From the NCBI RefSeq assembly GCF_000423545.1, contig NZ_AUIE01000001.1, forward strand, positions 496,001-560,000: 64,000 nucleotides of DNA. The letters are read 5' to 3'. The stretch is from Metapseudomonas resinovorans DSM 21078 (GTDB lineage Bacteria; Pseudomonadota; Gammaproteobacteria; Pseudomonadales; Pseudomonadaceae). Shown here piece after piece: positions 30,810 through 38,396 of this stretch. Position numbers and translations under genes: made by a program. The notes under the pieces are model-generated. The model saw nothing but the letters and a program-made list of their open reading frames with translations. It did no database searches and had not been told where the DNA came from. The stretch's first letter is position 1. Each line of letters begins with the position of its first letter.

Positions 30810-31351
30810 GGTAATTCGGCTTCGGGCAGGAGTTGGTAGTGCAGCTGCACCACGCCGGTGGGGAAGCTGCGCTGCTCGCGGAGCTGGAGTCGGCGTTCCA
30901 GGCCGGTGGCGAACATCGGGATACCGGCGCCCAGCAGGTGGGGGATGAAACTGACCACGAGTTCATCGAGCAGGCCGGCAGAGTAGCAGGTCCCCGCCAG
31001 CGATCCACCTCCCACCAGCCAGATGCGTTTGCAGCCGGCGGCAGTCATTTGCTCGATGGCCTGGGTCGGCGTGTCATGGCAGATCCGAACATCTGAAGCG
31101 GCTTGCGGCAGGTCGCCGCGGGTCAGTACGGTGCAGGGCTTGCCGGGATAGGGCCAGTCACCGCCGAAGGCCAGGACGGTCTCGTAGGTCACCCGTCCCA
31201 TCAACAGACCGTCGATGCTGTCGTAGAAAGCCTGGTAGCCGTGGTCGTCGCCTGCTTCTTCAATGGGCTTCAGCCAGTCGACGCGACCATCGGGGCGGGC
31301 AATGTAGCCATCGAGGCTGGCGGCGACGTAGTAGATCAGGGCTGCGCGCAT
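30806..31351 (-). CDS. RibD C-terminal/dihydrofolate reductase-like protein
   Basis: This 181-residue enzyme starts ALIYYVAASLDGYIARPDG, the typical entry of the RibD_C family, and continues LLMGRVTYETVLAFG and IWLVGGGSLAGTCY, which bind NADPH. The family includes riboflavin reductases and stand-alone proteins of unknown substrate. It is not a folate DHFR or a full RibD. It is coupled to the Nudix gene. Confidence 0.85.
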   Translation of the reverse strand: MRAALIYYVAASLDGYIARPDGRVDWLKPIEEAGDDHGYQAFYDSIDGLLMGRVTYETVLAFGGDWPYPGKPCTVLTRGDLPQAASDVRICHDTPTQAIEQMTAAGCKRIWLVGGGSLAGTCYSAGLLDELVVSFIPHLLGAGIPMFATGLERRLQLREQRSFPTGVVQLHYQLLPEAELP

Positions 31352-31488
31352 GGTCGGGCTCCGGGATCGGGTGGAGTGAGCGTATACCGGCGAGGTATTT
31401 CCGTCGCTGCGTCGCTCGGAATTCGGGCGTTTGCTCGCGACTCCGGGTAACCTATGCAGCTATTTACGCTTTCGATCGAGGTAGCCCT

Positions 31489-32820
31489 GTGTTTTCCCAA
31501 TTCGCCCTGCACGAACGTCTGCTCAAGGCCGTTGCCGAACTCAAATTCGTCGAGCCGACCCCGGTGCAGGCGGCGGCCATTCCGCCGGCCCTGGAAGGGC
31601 GCGACCTGCGGGTGACCGCCCAGACCGGCAGTGGCAAGACCGCCGCCTTCGTCCTGCCGCTGCTCAACCGCCTGATCGGCGAGGCCAAGCCGCGCGAGCG
31701 CATCCGTTCGCTGATCCTGTTGCCGACCCGTGAGCTGGCGCAGCAGACCCTGAAGGAAGTGGAGCGCTTCTCCCAGTTCACCTTCATCAAGTCCGGCATC
31801 GTTACCGGCGGTGAGGACTTCAAGGTGCAAGCGGCAATGCTGCGCAAGTTGCCGGACGTCCTGGTGGGAACCCCGGGGCGCCTTATCGAGCACCTCAATG
31901 CCGGTACTCTCGACCTCAAGGAGGTGGAAGTGCTGGTGCTGGACGAAGCCGACCGCATGCTCGACATGGGTTTCGCCGAGGACATGCAACGCCTGACCAA
32001 CGAGTGCGCCAGCCGCCAGCAAACCCTGCTGTTCTCCGCCACCACCGGTGGCGCCGCGTTGCGCGATGTGTCTGCCAGCGTGCTGCGCGACCCCCTGCAC
32101 CTGCGCCTGAACAGCGTCGACCAGCTCAACGAAAGCACCCGCCAGCAGATCATCACGGCCGATCATCCTGAACATAAGGAACAGCTGGCGCGCTGGCTGC
32201 TGGCCAATGAGACCTACCAGAAGGCGATCATCTTCACCAACACCCGCGTCCAAGCCGATCGTCTCTATGGGCACCTGGTGGCGGGTGGCTACAAGGCGTT
32301 CGTACTCCACGGCGACAAGGACCAGAAGGACCGCAGGCTGGCCATCGAACGGGTGAAGCAGGGCGGCACCAAAGTGCTGGTGGCTACTGACATCGCCGCC
32401 CGTGGCCTGGATATCGAAGGCCTGGACCTGGTGATCAACTTCGACATGCCGCGCTCCGGCGACGAGTATGTGCACCGTGTCGGCCGGACCGGTCGTGCCG
32501 GTGGCGAGGGCCTGGCCATCTCGCTGATCTGCCACAACGACTGGAACCTGATGTCCAGCATCGAACGCTACCTCAAGCAGACGTTCGAGCGCCGGGTCAT
32601 CAAGGAGCTGAAGGGCACTTACACCGGCCCGAAGAAGGTCAAGGCATCTGGCAAGGCCGCTGGCACCAAGAAGAAAAAGACCGACAAGAAAGGCGACAAG
32701 AAAGCCCCCGCCAAGTCTGCTGCGCCCAAGCGCAAGCCAAGCAAGCCGCGAGAGGAATCCCGCGTGGTGAGCGGTGACGGCCTGGCGCCGCTCAAGCGCA
32801 AGAAGCCGGCAGCGGAGTAA
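31489..32820 (+). CDS. DEAD-box RNA helicase, SrmB-like
   Basis: This 443-residue helicase shows the Q motif (FVEPTPVQAAAIPPALEGRD), AQTGSGKT (44-51), PTRELAQQ, DEAD (152-155), SAT, and the C-terminal ARGLDIEGLDLVINFDMPRS and HRVGRTGRAG. A Lys-rich tail of about 60 residues (KKKKTDKKGDKKAPAK) should bind RNA. VQAAAIPPAL and NFDMPRSGDEYVHRVGRT resemble E. coli SrmB, a ribosome assembly factor, more than RhlE or DeaD. Start is GTG at 31489 after GAGGTAG. It may share a transcript with the DUF1294 gene. Confidence 0.9.
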   Translation: MFSQFALHERLLKAVAELKFVEPTPVQAAAIPPALEGRDLRVTAQTGSGKTAAFVLPLLNRLIGEAKPRERIRSLILLPTRELAQQTLKEVERFSQFTFIKSGIVTGGEDFKVQAAMLRKLPDVLVGTPGRLIEHLNAGTLDLKEVEVLVLDEADRMLDMGFAEDMQRLTNECASRQQTLLFSATTGGAALRDVSASVLRDPLHLRLNSVDQLNESTRQQIITADHPEHKEQLARWLLANETYQKAIIFTNTRVQADRLYGHLVAGGYKAFVLHGDKDQKDRRLAIERVKQGGTKVLVATDIAARGLDIEGLDLVINFDMPRSGDEYVHRVGRTGRAGGEGLAISLICHNDWNLMSSIERYLKQTFERRVIKELKGTYTGPKKVKASGKAAGTKKKKTDKKGDKKAPAKSAAPKRKPSKPREESRVVSGDGLAPLKRKKPAAE

Positions 32821-32823
32821 CGC

Positions 32824-33111
32824 GTGCCAATCGAGCTCGCCTGGCCCGCCCAGGCGTTGCTGTTCATCTACCCGGCAATGAGCCTGGTCTGCTTCGTTGC
32901 CTATTGGCGCGACAAGCGCTTCGCCGTGGCCGGAGCACAACGTACTCCCGAGTCCCGCCTCCACCTGTACGAACTACTGGGCGGCTGGCCGGGCGGCCTG
33001 CTGGCACAGAGGCTGATCCGCCACAAGAACCGCAAGGTCGCCTACCAGGTGAAATTCTGGCTGATAGTGGCCATGCACCTGGGCTTGCTGGGGTTCTGGG
33101 TATTGCATTGA
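32824..33111 (+). CDS. DUF1294 family membrane protein
   Basis: This 95-residue protein has two or three membrane segments and the DUF1294 signature DKRFAVAGAQRTPESRLHLYELLGGWPGGLLAQRL-type region, ending RHKNRKVAYQVKFW. In other bacteria this domain is sometimes fused to a cold-shock domain. Start is GTG at 32824, 3 bases after the helicase stop, so it is likely co-transcribed with it. Function unknown. Confidence 0.85.
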   Translation: MPIELAWPAQALLFIYPAMSLVCFVAYWRDKRFAVAGAQRTPESRLHLYELLGGWPGGLLAQRLIRHKNRKVAYQVKFWLIVAMHLGLLGFWVLH

Positions 33112-33140
33112 GGCGAGCGCGGCTGACCTGCGGCCCGCTT

Positions 33141-33313
33141 GGCGAATGAATTGGCTGTGTCTGCATTACGTGTTGCAAGCACCTGCATCGCCCGTAGGAG
33201 CTGGCTTGCCAGCGAATCGCGGCGTTTCGCTGGCAAGCCAGCTCCTACAAGGCTCTTGGCCCGATGGTCAATCTCTCGCAATAGCTAACGCAGACAGAGC
33301 GAATAAATTCGCC
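33141..33313. repeat. Nested inverted repeats around a perfect REP palindrome
   Basis: The centre (33194-33248) is a perfect palindrome with 23-base arms starting GTAGGAGCTGGCTTGCCAGC and a 9-base loop, the common Pseudomonas REP form. It is flanked by a second inverted pair: GGCGAATGAATTGGCTGTGT and following bases at 33141-33169, and its complement at 33285-33313 (about 24 of 29 positions match). The whole looks like a small non-autonomous element. No gene lies inside. Confidence 0.8.
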
Positions 33314-33354
33314 CCTTCTGGAAAGCGTCGAAGTTCGGATAGGCCACGCGCTGC

Positions 33355-33380
33355 GCCCTCTCCCGCTTGCGGGAGAGGGC
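33355..33380. repeat. REP-like palindrome (GCCCTCTCCC type)
   Basis: GCCCTCTCCCGC-TT-GCGGGAGAGGGC forms a perfect hairpin just after the end of the quinone oxidoreductase gene. The adjoining TGGGGTGAGGGCG is characteristic of this repeat class. A related copy in reverse orientation is seen near 59330-59360. It may also end the minus-strand transcript. Confidence 0.7.
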
Positions 33381-33394
33381 TGGGGTGAGGGCGC

Positions 33395-34372
33395 TTATGG
33401 CACCAGGACGATCTTCCCCTCGCGCTCGCCACTGGCTGCGGCGGCGACGGCTTCCTTGATCTGGCTGATGTCATAGGTGGCGGCGATGCGTGCCTTGAGC
33501 TTGCCGCTGGCGATCAGCTGGATCAGCTCACCGAACAGCTGCATCTGCTGCTGCGGGGTGGCCTGGCGGAACCAGCGGGCCAACCAGAAACCCTTCAGGG
33601 TCACGTCGCGGAACACGAAGGAACCGGGGTTGACCTGGCAGGGCTCGCCGCTCATGCGGCCGTAGTTCACCAGCACACCTCCTTCTGCGAGGCTGGCTGC
33701 CAGGTGGTCGGTGGAGGCGCCGCCCACGGCGTCGATGCCCAGCTTCACCGGCGAGCCACCGGTGACCTCGCGCACACGCTTGGGCAGGTCTGGGCCGTCT
33801 ACCAGCACCACGTCACCGCCTTCGGCCTGTACGCTGGCCACCGCCGAGTCGCGGCGCACCACGTTGATGGTCTTCAGTCCGCGAATCTTCGCCAGCTGTA
33901 TGAGGTAGCTGCCGACCCCCGAGTTGGCGGCGTTCTGAATCACCCAATCACCTGCTTGCAGCTCGACGAAGTCGCGCAGCATCAGGTAGGCGGTGGGCGG
34001 GTTGACGGTGAGCATCGCCAGTTGCTTCGGGTCGGCGCTGGGCAGCGGGATCAGCTGCTTGGCGTCAGCGATCAGGTGGGTGCGCCAGGTGCCGCAGCCC
34101 ACCGGCAGCAGCACGGTCTGGCCGGGCTTGAGGTTGGTCACATCGGCGGCCACTTCCACGACTTCTCCCACGCCTTCGTTACCGCCAATGGCGGGCAGCG
34201 GCGGCAGCATGCCGTACTCGCCGGTGAGCGTGAGTACATCTGAAGGATTGATCGGCGCCGCCAGCACTTTCACCAGCGCTTGGCCAGCACCCACCGGCGG
34301 CAGCTCGAACTCCACGGCTTCGATCACGTCCTGGGGCACTGGGCCACGGGTCTGGTATTCGGCTTTGAGCAT
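33395..34372 (-). CDS. Medium-chain dehydrogenase/reductase, enoyl reductase or quinone oxidoreductase-like
   Basis: This 325-residue protein is a zinc-free MDR enzyme: N-terminal GroES-like domain (VLAAPINPSDVLTLTGEYG, PAIGGNEGVGEVVEV) and a Rossmann domain with NSGVGSYLIQLAK. The NPSD and GNEG motifs recall the MECR/ETR 2-enoyl thioester reductase group as well as quinone oxidoreductases. NADPH is the probable cofactor. ATG at 34372 starts the conserved MLKAEYQTRG. A single gene. Confidence 0.85.
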   Translation of the reverse strand: MLKAEYQTRGPVPQDVIEAVEFELPPVGAGQALVKVLAAPINPSDVLTLTGEYGMLPPLPAIGGNEGVGEVVEVAADVTNLKPGQTVLLPVGCGTWRTHLIADAKQLIPLPSADPKQLAMLTVNPPTAYLMLRDFVELQAGDWVIQNAANSGVGSYLIQLAKIRGLKTINVVRRDSAVASVQAEGGDVVLVDGPDLPKRVREVTGGSPVKLGIDAVGGASTDHLAASLAEGGVLVNYGRMSGEPCQVNPGSFVFRDVTLKGFWLARWFRQATPQQQMQLFGELIQLIASGKLKARIAATYDISQIKEAVAAAASGEREGKIVLVP

Positions 34373-34588
34373 GACGCTTCTCCTGGCGGCTCTGAGGGGC
34401 CTTGAGTCTAGCCGCTGGCGGGCGAGAGGCGCTGAATCCCCCGGCATTTGCATCAGTGATGCGGTGGCGCGATGAGGACGGCGGAGGTCGCTCTGGAACT
34501 GGAGTCGGGCGGGGCCTTTGCTAGGTTCGGCGGCGAAGCCGGAGTAGGGCTTCCGTACGCTCACGCAACCCATCAAAGGGATAAGAAG

Positions 34589-35647
34589 ATGAAGATCGCC
34601 AAGACATTGATGTCCGCCGTGCTGTGCCTCGGACTGGCCGGCGCCGCCCAGGCCGCCACCGAGCTGAAGCACTGGCCGGAGCCCGCCGCCAAGCAGTTGG
34701 ATGCGCTAATCGCCAAGCACGCCAATCAGGGCAACTTCGCTGTGTTCGACATGGATAACACCAGTTACCGCTACGACCTGGAGGAGTCCCTGCTGCCGTT
34801 CCTGGAGATGAAGGGCGTACTCACCCGCGAAAAGCTGGACCCTTCGCTCAAGCTGATTCCTTTCAAGGACGTGAAAGGCCACAAGGAAAGCCTGAACAGC
34901 TACTACTACCGCCTTTGCGAAGCGGACGACCTGATTTGCTACCCCTGGGTCGCCCAGGTGTTTTCCGGTTTTACCCTGCGTGAGCTGAAGGGCTACGTCG
35001 ACGAGCTGATGGCCTATGGCAAGCCGATTCCCGCCACCTATTACGACGGGGACGAGGTGAAGACCATCGAGATCAACCCACCGAAGATCTTCACCGGCCA
35101 GAAGGAACTGATGAACAAGCTCAGCGAGAACGGTATCGAGGTGTACATCATTACCGCCGCCCTGGAAGAGTTGGTGCGCATGGTCGCGTCCGACCCGCGG
35201 TACGGCTACAACGTGAAACCTGAGAACGTCATCGGCGTTACCACGTTGTTGAAGGACCGCAAGACGGGGGCCGTGACCACCAGCCGCAAGCAGATCACCG
35301 ATGGCAAGTACGACGAAAAGGCTAACCTCGACCTGGAGCTGACCCCGTACCTCTGGACTCCGGCCACCTGGATGTCCGGTAAGTACGCGGCAATCCTGAC
35401 CTACATCGACGAGTGGAAGAAGCCGATCCTGGCCGCCGGCGACACGCCCATCAGTGACGGCTACATGATGTTCCACGGCACCGATGTCGCTAAAGGCGGT
35501 ATCAACCTGTGGGTCAACCGCAAGGCCAAGTACATGGATCAGATCACTGCCATGCAGAAGCGCAATGCCGAAGCCCAGGCCAGGCAGGGGCTGCCGGTGA
35601 CGGCCGACAAGAACTGGGTGGTGGTGATCCCCGAAGATATTCAGTGA
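34589..35647 (+). CDS. pchP: Phosphorylcholine phosphatase PchP (HAD superfamily)
   Basis: This 352-residue periplasmic phosphatase releases choline and phosphate from phosphorylcholine. A signal peptide ends near AAQAA (residue 22-23). HAD motif I is DMDNT (54-58) followed by [15 protein letters not shown], and motif III/IV is GDTPISD (284-290), matching the P. aeruginosa enzyme (DMDNT and GDTPxSD). Start at 34589 follows AAGGGATAAGA. The next gene on the same strand encodes a zinc phospholipase C-like protein that could supply the substrate. A stem-loop separates them. Confidence 0.9.
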   Translation: MKIAKTLMSAVLCLGLAGAAQAATELKHWPEPAAKQLDALIAKHANQGNFAVFDMDNTSYRYDLEESLLPFLEMKGVLTREKLDPSLKLIPFKDVKGHKESLNSYYYRLCEADDLICYPWVAQVFSGFTLRELKGYVDELMAYGKPIPATYYDGDEVKTIEINPPKIFTGQKELMNKLSENGIEVYIITAALEELVRMVASDPRYGYNVKPENVIGVTTLLKDRKTGAVTTSRKQITDGKYDEKANLDLELTPYLWTPATWMSGKYAAILTYIDEWKKPILAAGDTPISDGYMMFHGTDVAKGGINLWVNRKAKYMDQITAMQKRNAEAQARQGLPVTADKNWVVVIPEDIQ

Positions 35648-35667
35648 AATCCTGAACTGGCTCTACG

Positions 35668-35695
35668 GAAGCGGCCGCCCTTGGGCGGCCGCTTC
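35668..35695 (+). terminator. Strong GC hairpin after pchP
   Basis: GAAGCGGCCGCCC and its full complement form a 13-bp stem with a 2-base loop, 20 bases after the pchP stop. It is followed by GCTTGCGCGC and not a T-run, so it is an imperfect rho-independent signal that may only reduce readthrough to the next gene. Confidence 0.65.
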
Positions 35696-35830
35696 GCTTG
35701 CGCGCTTTGCACTGAAGTCGTTCCTGTCGGCTTGATCGGTGAGTCTGGCTGTCCTGGCTGGACAGTGAAGCTGCCCGCCGTGGCTGGTACCCTGCCGGGC
35801 CTTGCTCGAACCCCTGTCATGGAGTGATCG

Positions 35831-37123
35831 ATGAAGCACCTGGCGCTCGCCCTCAGCCTGAGCCTTGCCGGCCTGCCATCCGCAGCGCTGGCCTGGTCCA
35901 ACCATGCCCTGGGGACCACCCTGGCGCTGGCCGGCCTGCCGCAGATCAAGGACGCGCCGCCGGTGCAGGTGGAAAGCCTGGAGTCCTTCCTGGAAGAGGA
36001 GGGCGTGGCTCTGGAGCAGTTGCTGGACGAGCAAGAAGAATTCTTCCGCGACAACCTGTCGGGTTACCCAGCCCGGCCCGACGACCTGCGCTGGATCCCT
36101 CTCCACGGTGGTGACCGTCGCAAGGCGTTCCTGATGGCGCTGCGAGTGAATCCGGAGATCAAGCTGGCCTACTTCGTCCAGGCCCTGCCAGGCATGGATT
36201 GGAGCGGGCGGGCGCCGCTGGATGCCTCCGACGTGCTGGTCTTCCGCAAGCTCAGCCTGTGGCGCGAATGGCGCTTCTACCAGGTGCATCCCGGCGAGAT
36301 GCTGCCGGCCTTGGCAGTGGTGGCCAGCGCCGCCGATGAGCCGGATTACGGTCACGACATCAACCTGTTCAGCGACAATCCGGGTGAAGTGGGTGCCCGC
36401 TACAACTTCGGCAAGCAGCCTTTCGGTGATGCCCGCTTCGAATACTCGTCCCAGGCGCCGTTCCATATCGGCTACTACCACGAGGACGAGATCATTTACC
36501 ACGCTGCACCCTACCTGGCGCGAACCTATCCCGAGGTGCGGGTCTACCAGTATCTGGGCCTGGCGCGCTTCGCCTTCGAGAGTGGCCACCCTTACTGGGG
36601 CTATCGCTTCCTCGGCTGGGGCCTGCATTACATCCAGGACCTGACCCAGCCCTACCACGCCAAGGCCCTGCCGGGGCACGGCACGCCGCGGCTGATCTGG
36701 GTCGCGCTGAAGGCCGCCGTGAGTCTGGACAGCGACAAGCTGGCGGCTATCGAACAGGTGGCTAACCGGCACACCGAGGTGGAGCAGTACCAGGCCGACT
36801 GGCTGCGCAAGCTGCTGCGGGAAGGCAGCAACGACAGCCCGCTGTTGCGCGCCTACGCCGACAACCGCACGGACGGTGACTATCCACCCTTTGATGGCGA
36901 GTCCCTGCTAAGGGTGGTGTCACAGGAGTCCTACGATGCCGCGGACGACTTCGACGCTCGCATCGGCCACTGGCTGGCTGGGGGGCAGGCGCAAAGTGGC
37001 TTCAGCCAGGGCAACCAGCTCGCACCGTTGCCCGAGGACGTCCAGCTCAACCAGGCGCTGGTGCGGCTGATCCGCCATTTTGGCGCTCACAGCCGCAACG
37101 CCACGCGGGCCACTTTGCCCTGA
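35831..37123 (+). CDS. Secreted zinc-dependent phospholipase C/P1 nuclease-like protein
   Basis: This 430-residue exported protein has a signal peptide ending ALA (19-21), so the mature chain would begin with Trp22, as in Bacillus cereus phospholipase C and P1 nuclease, where the N-terminal Trp binds zinc. HYIQDLTQPYHA (His266, Asp270, His276) matches the metal motif HYxxDxxQPxHA of that fold. Further candidate ligands are His25, His175, His212, His217 and His224. It is longer than the B. cereus enzyme (283 mature plus pro). Neighbouring pchP suggests phosphatidylcholine as substrate, but sphingomyelin or nucleic acid is possible. It is unrelated to the PlcH/PlcN family. Confidence 0.78.
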   Translation: MKHLALALSLSLAGLPSAALAWSNHALGTTLALAGLPQIKDAPPVQVESLESFLEEEGVALEQLLDEQEEFFRDNLSGYPARPDDLRWIPLHGGDRRKAFLMALRVNPEIKLAYFVQALPGMDWSGRAPLDASDVLVFRKLSLWREWRFYQVHPGEMLPALAVVASAADEPDYGHDINLFSDNPGEVGARYNFGKQPFGDARFEYSSQAPFHIGYYHEDEIIYHAAPYLARTYPEVRVYQYLGLARFAFESGHPYWGYRFLGWGLHYIQDLTQPYHAKALPGHGTPRLIWVALKAAVSLDSDKLAAIEQVANRHTEVEQYQADWLRKLLREGSNDSPLLRAYADNRTDGDYPPFDGESLLRVVSQESYDAADDFDARIGHWLAGGQAQSGFSQGNQLAPLPEDVQLNQALVRLIRHFGAHSRNATRATLP

Positions 37124-37128
37124 ACCTC

Positions 37129-37546
37129 TCAGAGACGGATCACATGACCTTCGTCTGCGGCCACCCGGCCGTGGAAAAGGTCGGCGATCAGGGCCTGCGC
37201 CGCTTCGTAACCCTGGCCTTCCACCACGCTTAGCCAGGGGCGGTCGGCTGACTTGCTGGTAGAAATCCAGCAGCCCTTCGCTAATGTGCCGGCTGACCTG
37301 TTCCGGGCCCCACTACACCGGAATGTGGCCCCAGCCTTCCTCGCCGGTGGGGAAGAATTGCCAGTACTGCATGGAGTCGCCGAAGACGGCGTAGGTGATG
37401 TTGTTGGTGGTCAGGGAGAAGAGGTCCAGGCGCAGGACAATCTTGCCCTCGGCGGCTTCAAGGCTCGTTTCCTGGCACACCAGACGGGTCTGATGGAGGG
37501 CGTCCTTACGGGTGAAAAGACGTGATACTGTGCTGCGGTTTGGCAT
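37129..37546 (-). pseudogene. DUF2855 family gene remnant with large internal deletion
   Basis: From ATG at 37546 the minus strand encodes about 77 residues (MPNRSTVSRLFTRKDALHQT, then LTTNNITYAVFGDSMQYWQF and EGWGHIPV) typical of the DUF2855 N-terminus, then hits TAG. After one more frame change the sequence continues DRPWLSVVEGQGYEAAQALI and FHGRVAADEGHVIRL to a TGA at 37129, which resembles the family C-terminus. About 220 central codons expected for a roughly 360-residue protein are missing. It faces a TetR gene, a common setting for DUF2855. Confidence 0.82.
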
Positions 37547-37628
37547 TTCCGGCTCCGGCTGTGGAAGAGGTCGGAACAGGCTAACAAGGGCTCCCGCACC
37601 GCGGGTTCGGAAACCGGCAGAGGTCCCC

Positions 37629-38309
37629 ATGCAACCTGCAAAGCCCCGCAACAAACCGCTCAAGCGCCCCACCCAGGCACGTGCCCGTTTCACGGTGGAA
37701 GCCATCTTCGACGCCTTTGTTCGGATTCTCCGCCAGCGCGGCTGGAGTGGCGTGACCACCCGTGCAGTGGCCCTGGAAACGGGCGTCGCGGTGGGTACCC
37801 TCTATGACTACTTTCCCAGCAAGGAAGCCTTGCTCTCCGGCTACATTCGCCATCAGGTCGAGCTCTTGATGCAGCGTCTGGAGCGCGAGGTGGTTCTGGC
37901 CACCGGACTCGACTGGCAAACCCGAGTACGACGTCTGGTGCGATTGTCCTGCGGGCAGCTGGATGAACAGGCGCGGCCTTTCTTCGATGCCGAACTCCTG
38001 GAACTGGAGCGTGCCATCGCCGAGCCCTGGCACCACCAGCGGGTGTATCAGGAACTGGCCGGCAAGTGGCGCGAGGCGGTGGCCGCGTGCGCCGACCTGC
38101 CGCGCCAGCCGCGTCCGGAGAGCATCGATGCGCTTTTTATCGCCGTCTGGGGCGGACGCCGCTACGGACTGACCGCCCAGTTATCCGGCCAACAGGTCGA
38201 GGCCTGGTTGCTGGAGATGGAGGAACTATGCTGCGCACGCATCCTCATGGAGCTTGCACGCGCAGCGGACGCCCTGAAGTCACCGCCCTCCTTGAACCTT
38301 AAGGGTTAG
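37629..38309 (+). CDS. TetR-family transcriptional regulator
   Basis: This 226-residue regulator has a TetR HTH: IFDAFVRILRQRGWSGVTTR then AVALETGVAVGTLYDYFPSKEALLSGYI. The C-terminal ligand domain is not classifiable. It diverges from the DUF2855 remnant 82 bases away, its probable former target, so it may now be without its main partner. ATG at 37629 is followed directly by a basic N-terminal arm (KPRNKPLKRPTQARAR). Confidence 0.9.
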   Translation: MQPAKPRNKPLKRPTQARARFTVEAIFDAFVRILRQRGWSGVTTRAVALETGVAVGTLYDYFPSKEALLSGYIRHQVELLMQRLEREVVLATGLDWQTRVRRLVRLSCGQLDEQARPFFDAELLELERAIAEPWHHQRVYQELAGKWREAVAACADLPRQPRPESIDALFIAVWGGRRYGLTAQLSGQQVEAWLLEMEELCCARILMELARAADALKSPPSLNLKG

Positions 38310-38338
38310 ACCCCCGCTCAATCGCCGGTCCGCAGGAG

Positions 38339-38364
38339 CGATGGGGCGGCGTGGCCGCCCATCG
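38339..38364. repeat. Hairpin between convergent genes
   Basis: CGATGGGGCGGC and GCCGCCCATCG pair around GTG with one bulged G. It lies 30 bases after the TetR stop and before the stop of the convergent sulfatase-fold gene. There is no U-run; it may limit readthrough in both directions. Confidence 0.5.
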
Positions 38365-38396
38365 CGATCGATTTCGTTCCTGGGAATCAGCAGGGC

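Noticed and set aside
35831-37123. PlcH/PlcN-type phospholipase C.
   Set aside because: That family is larger (about 700 residues) and of the acid phosphatase-like type. The motifs here are those of the zinc phospholipase C/P1 nuclease fold.
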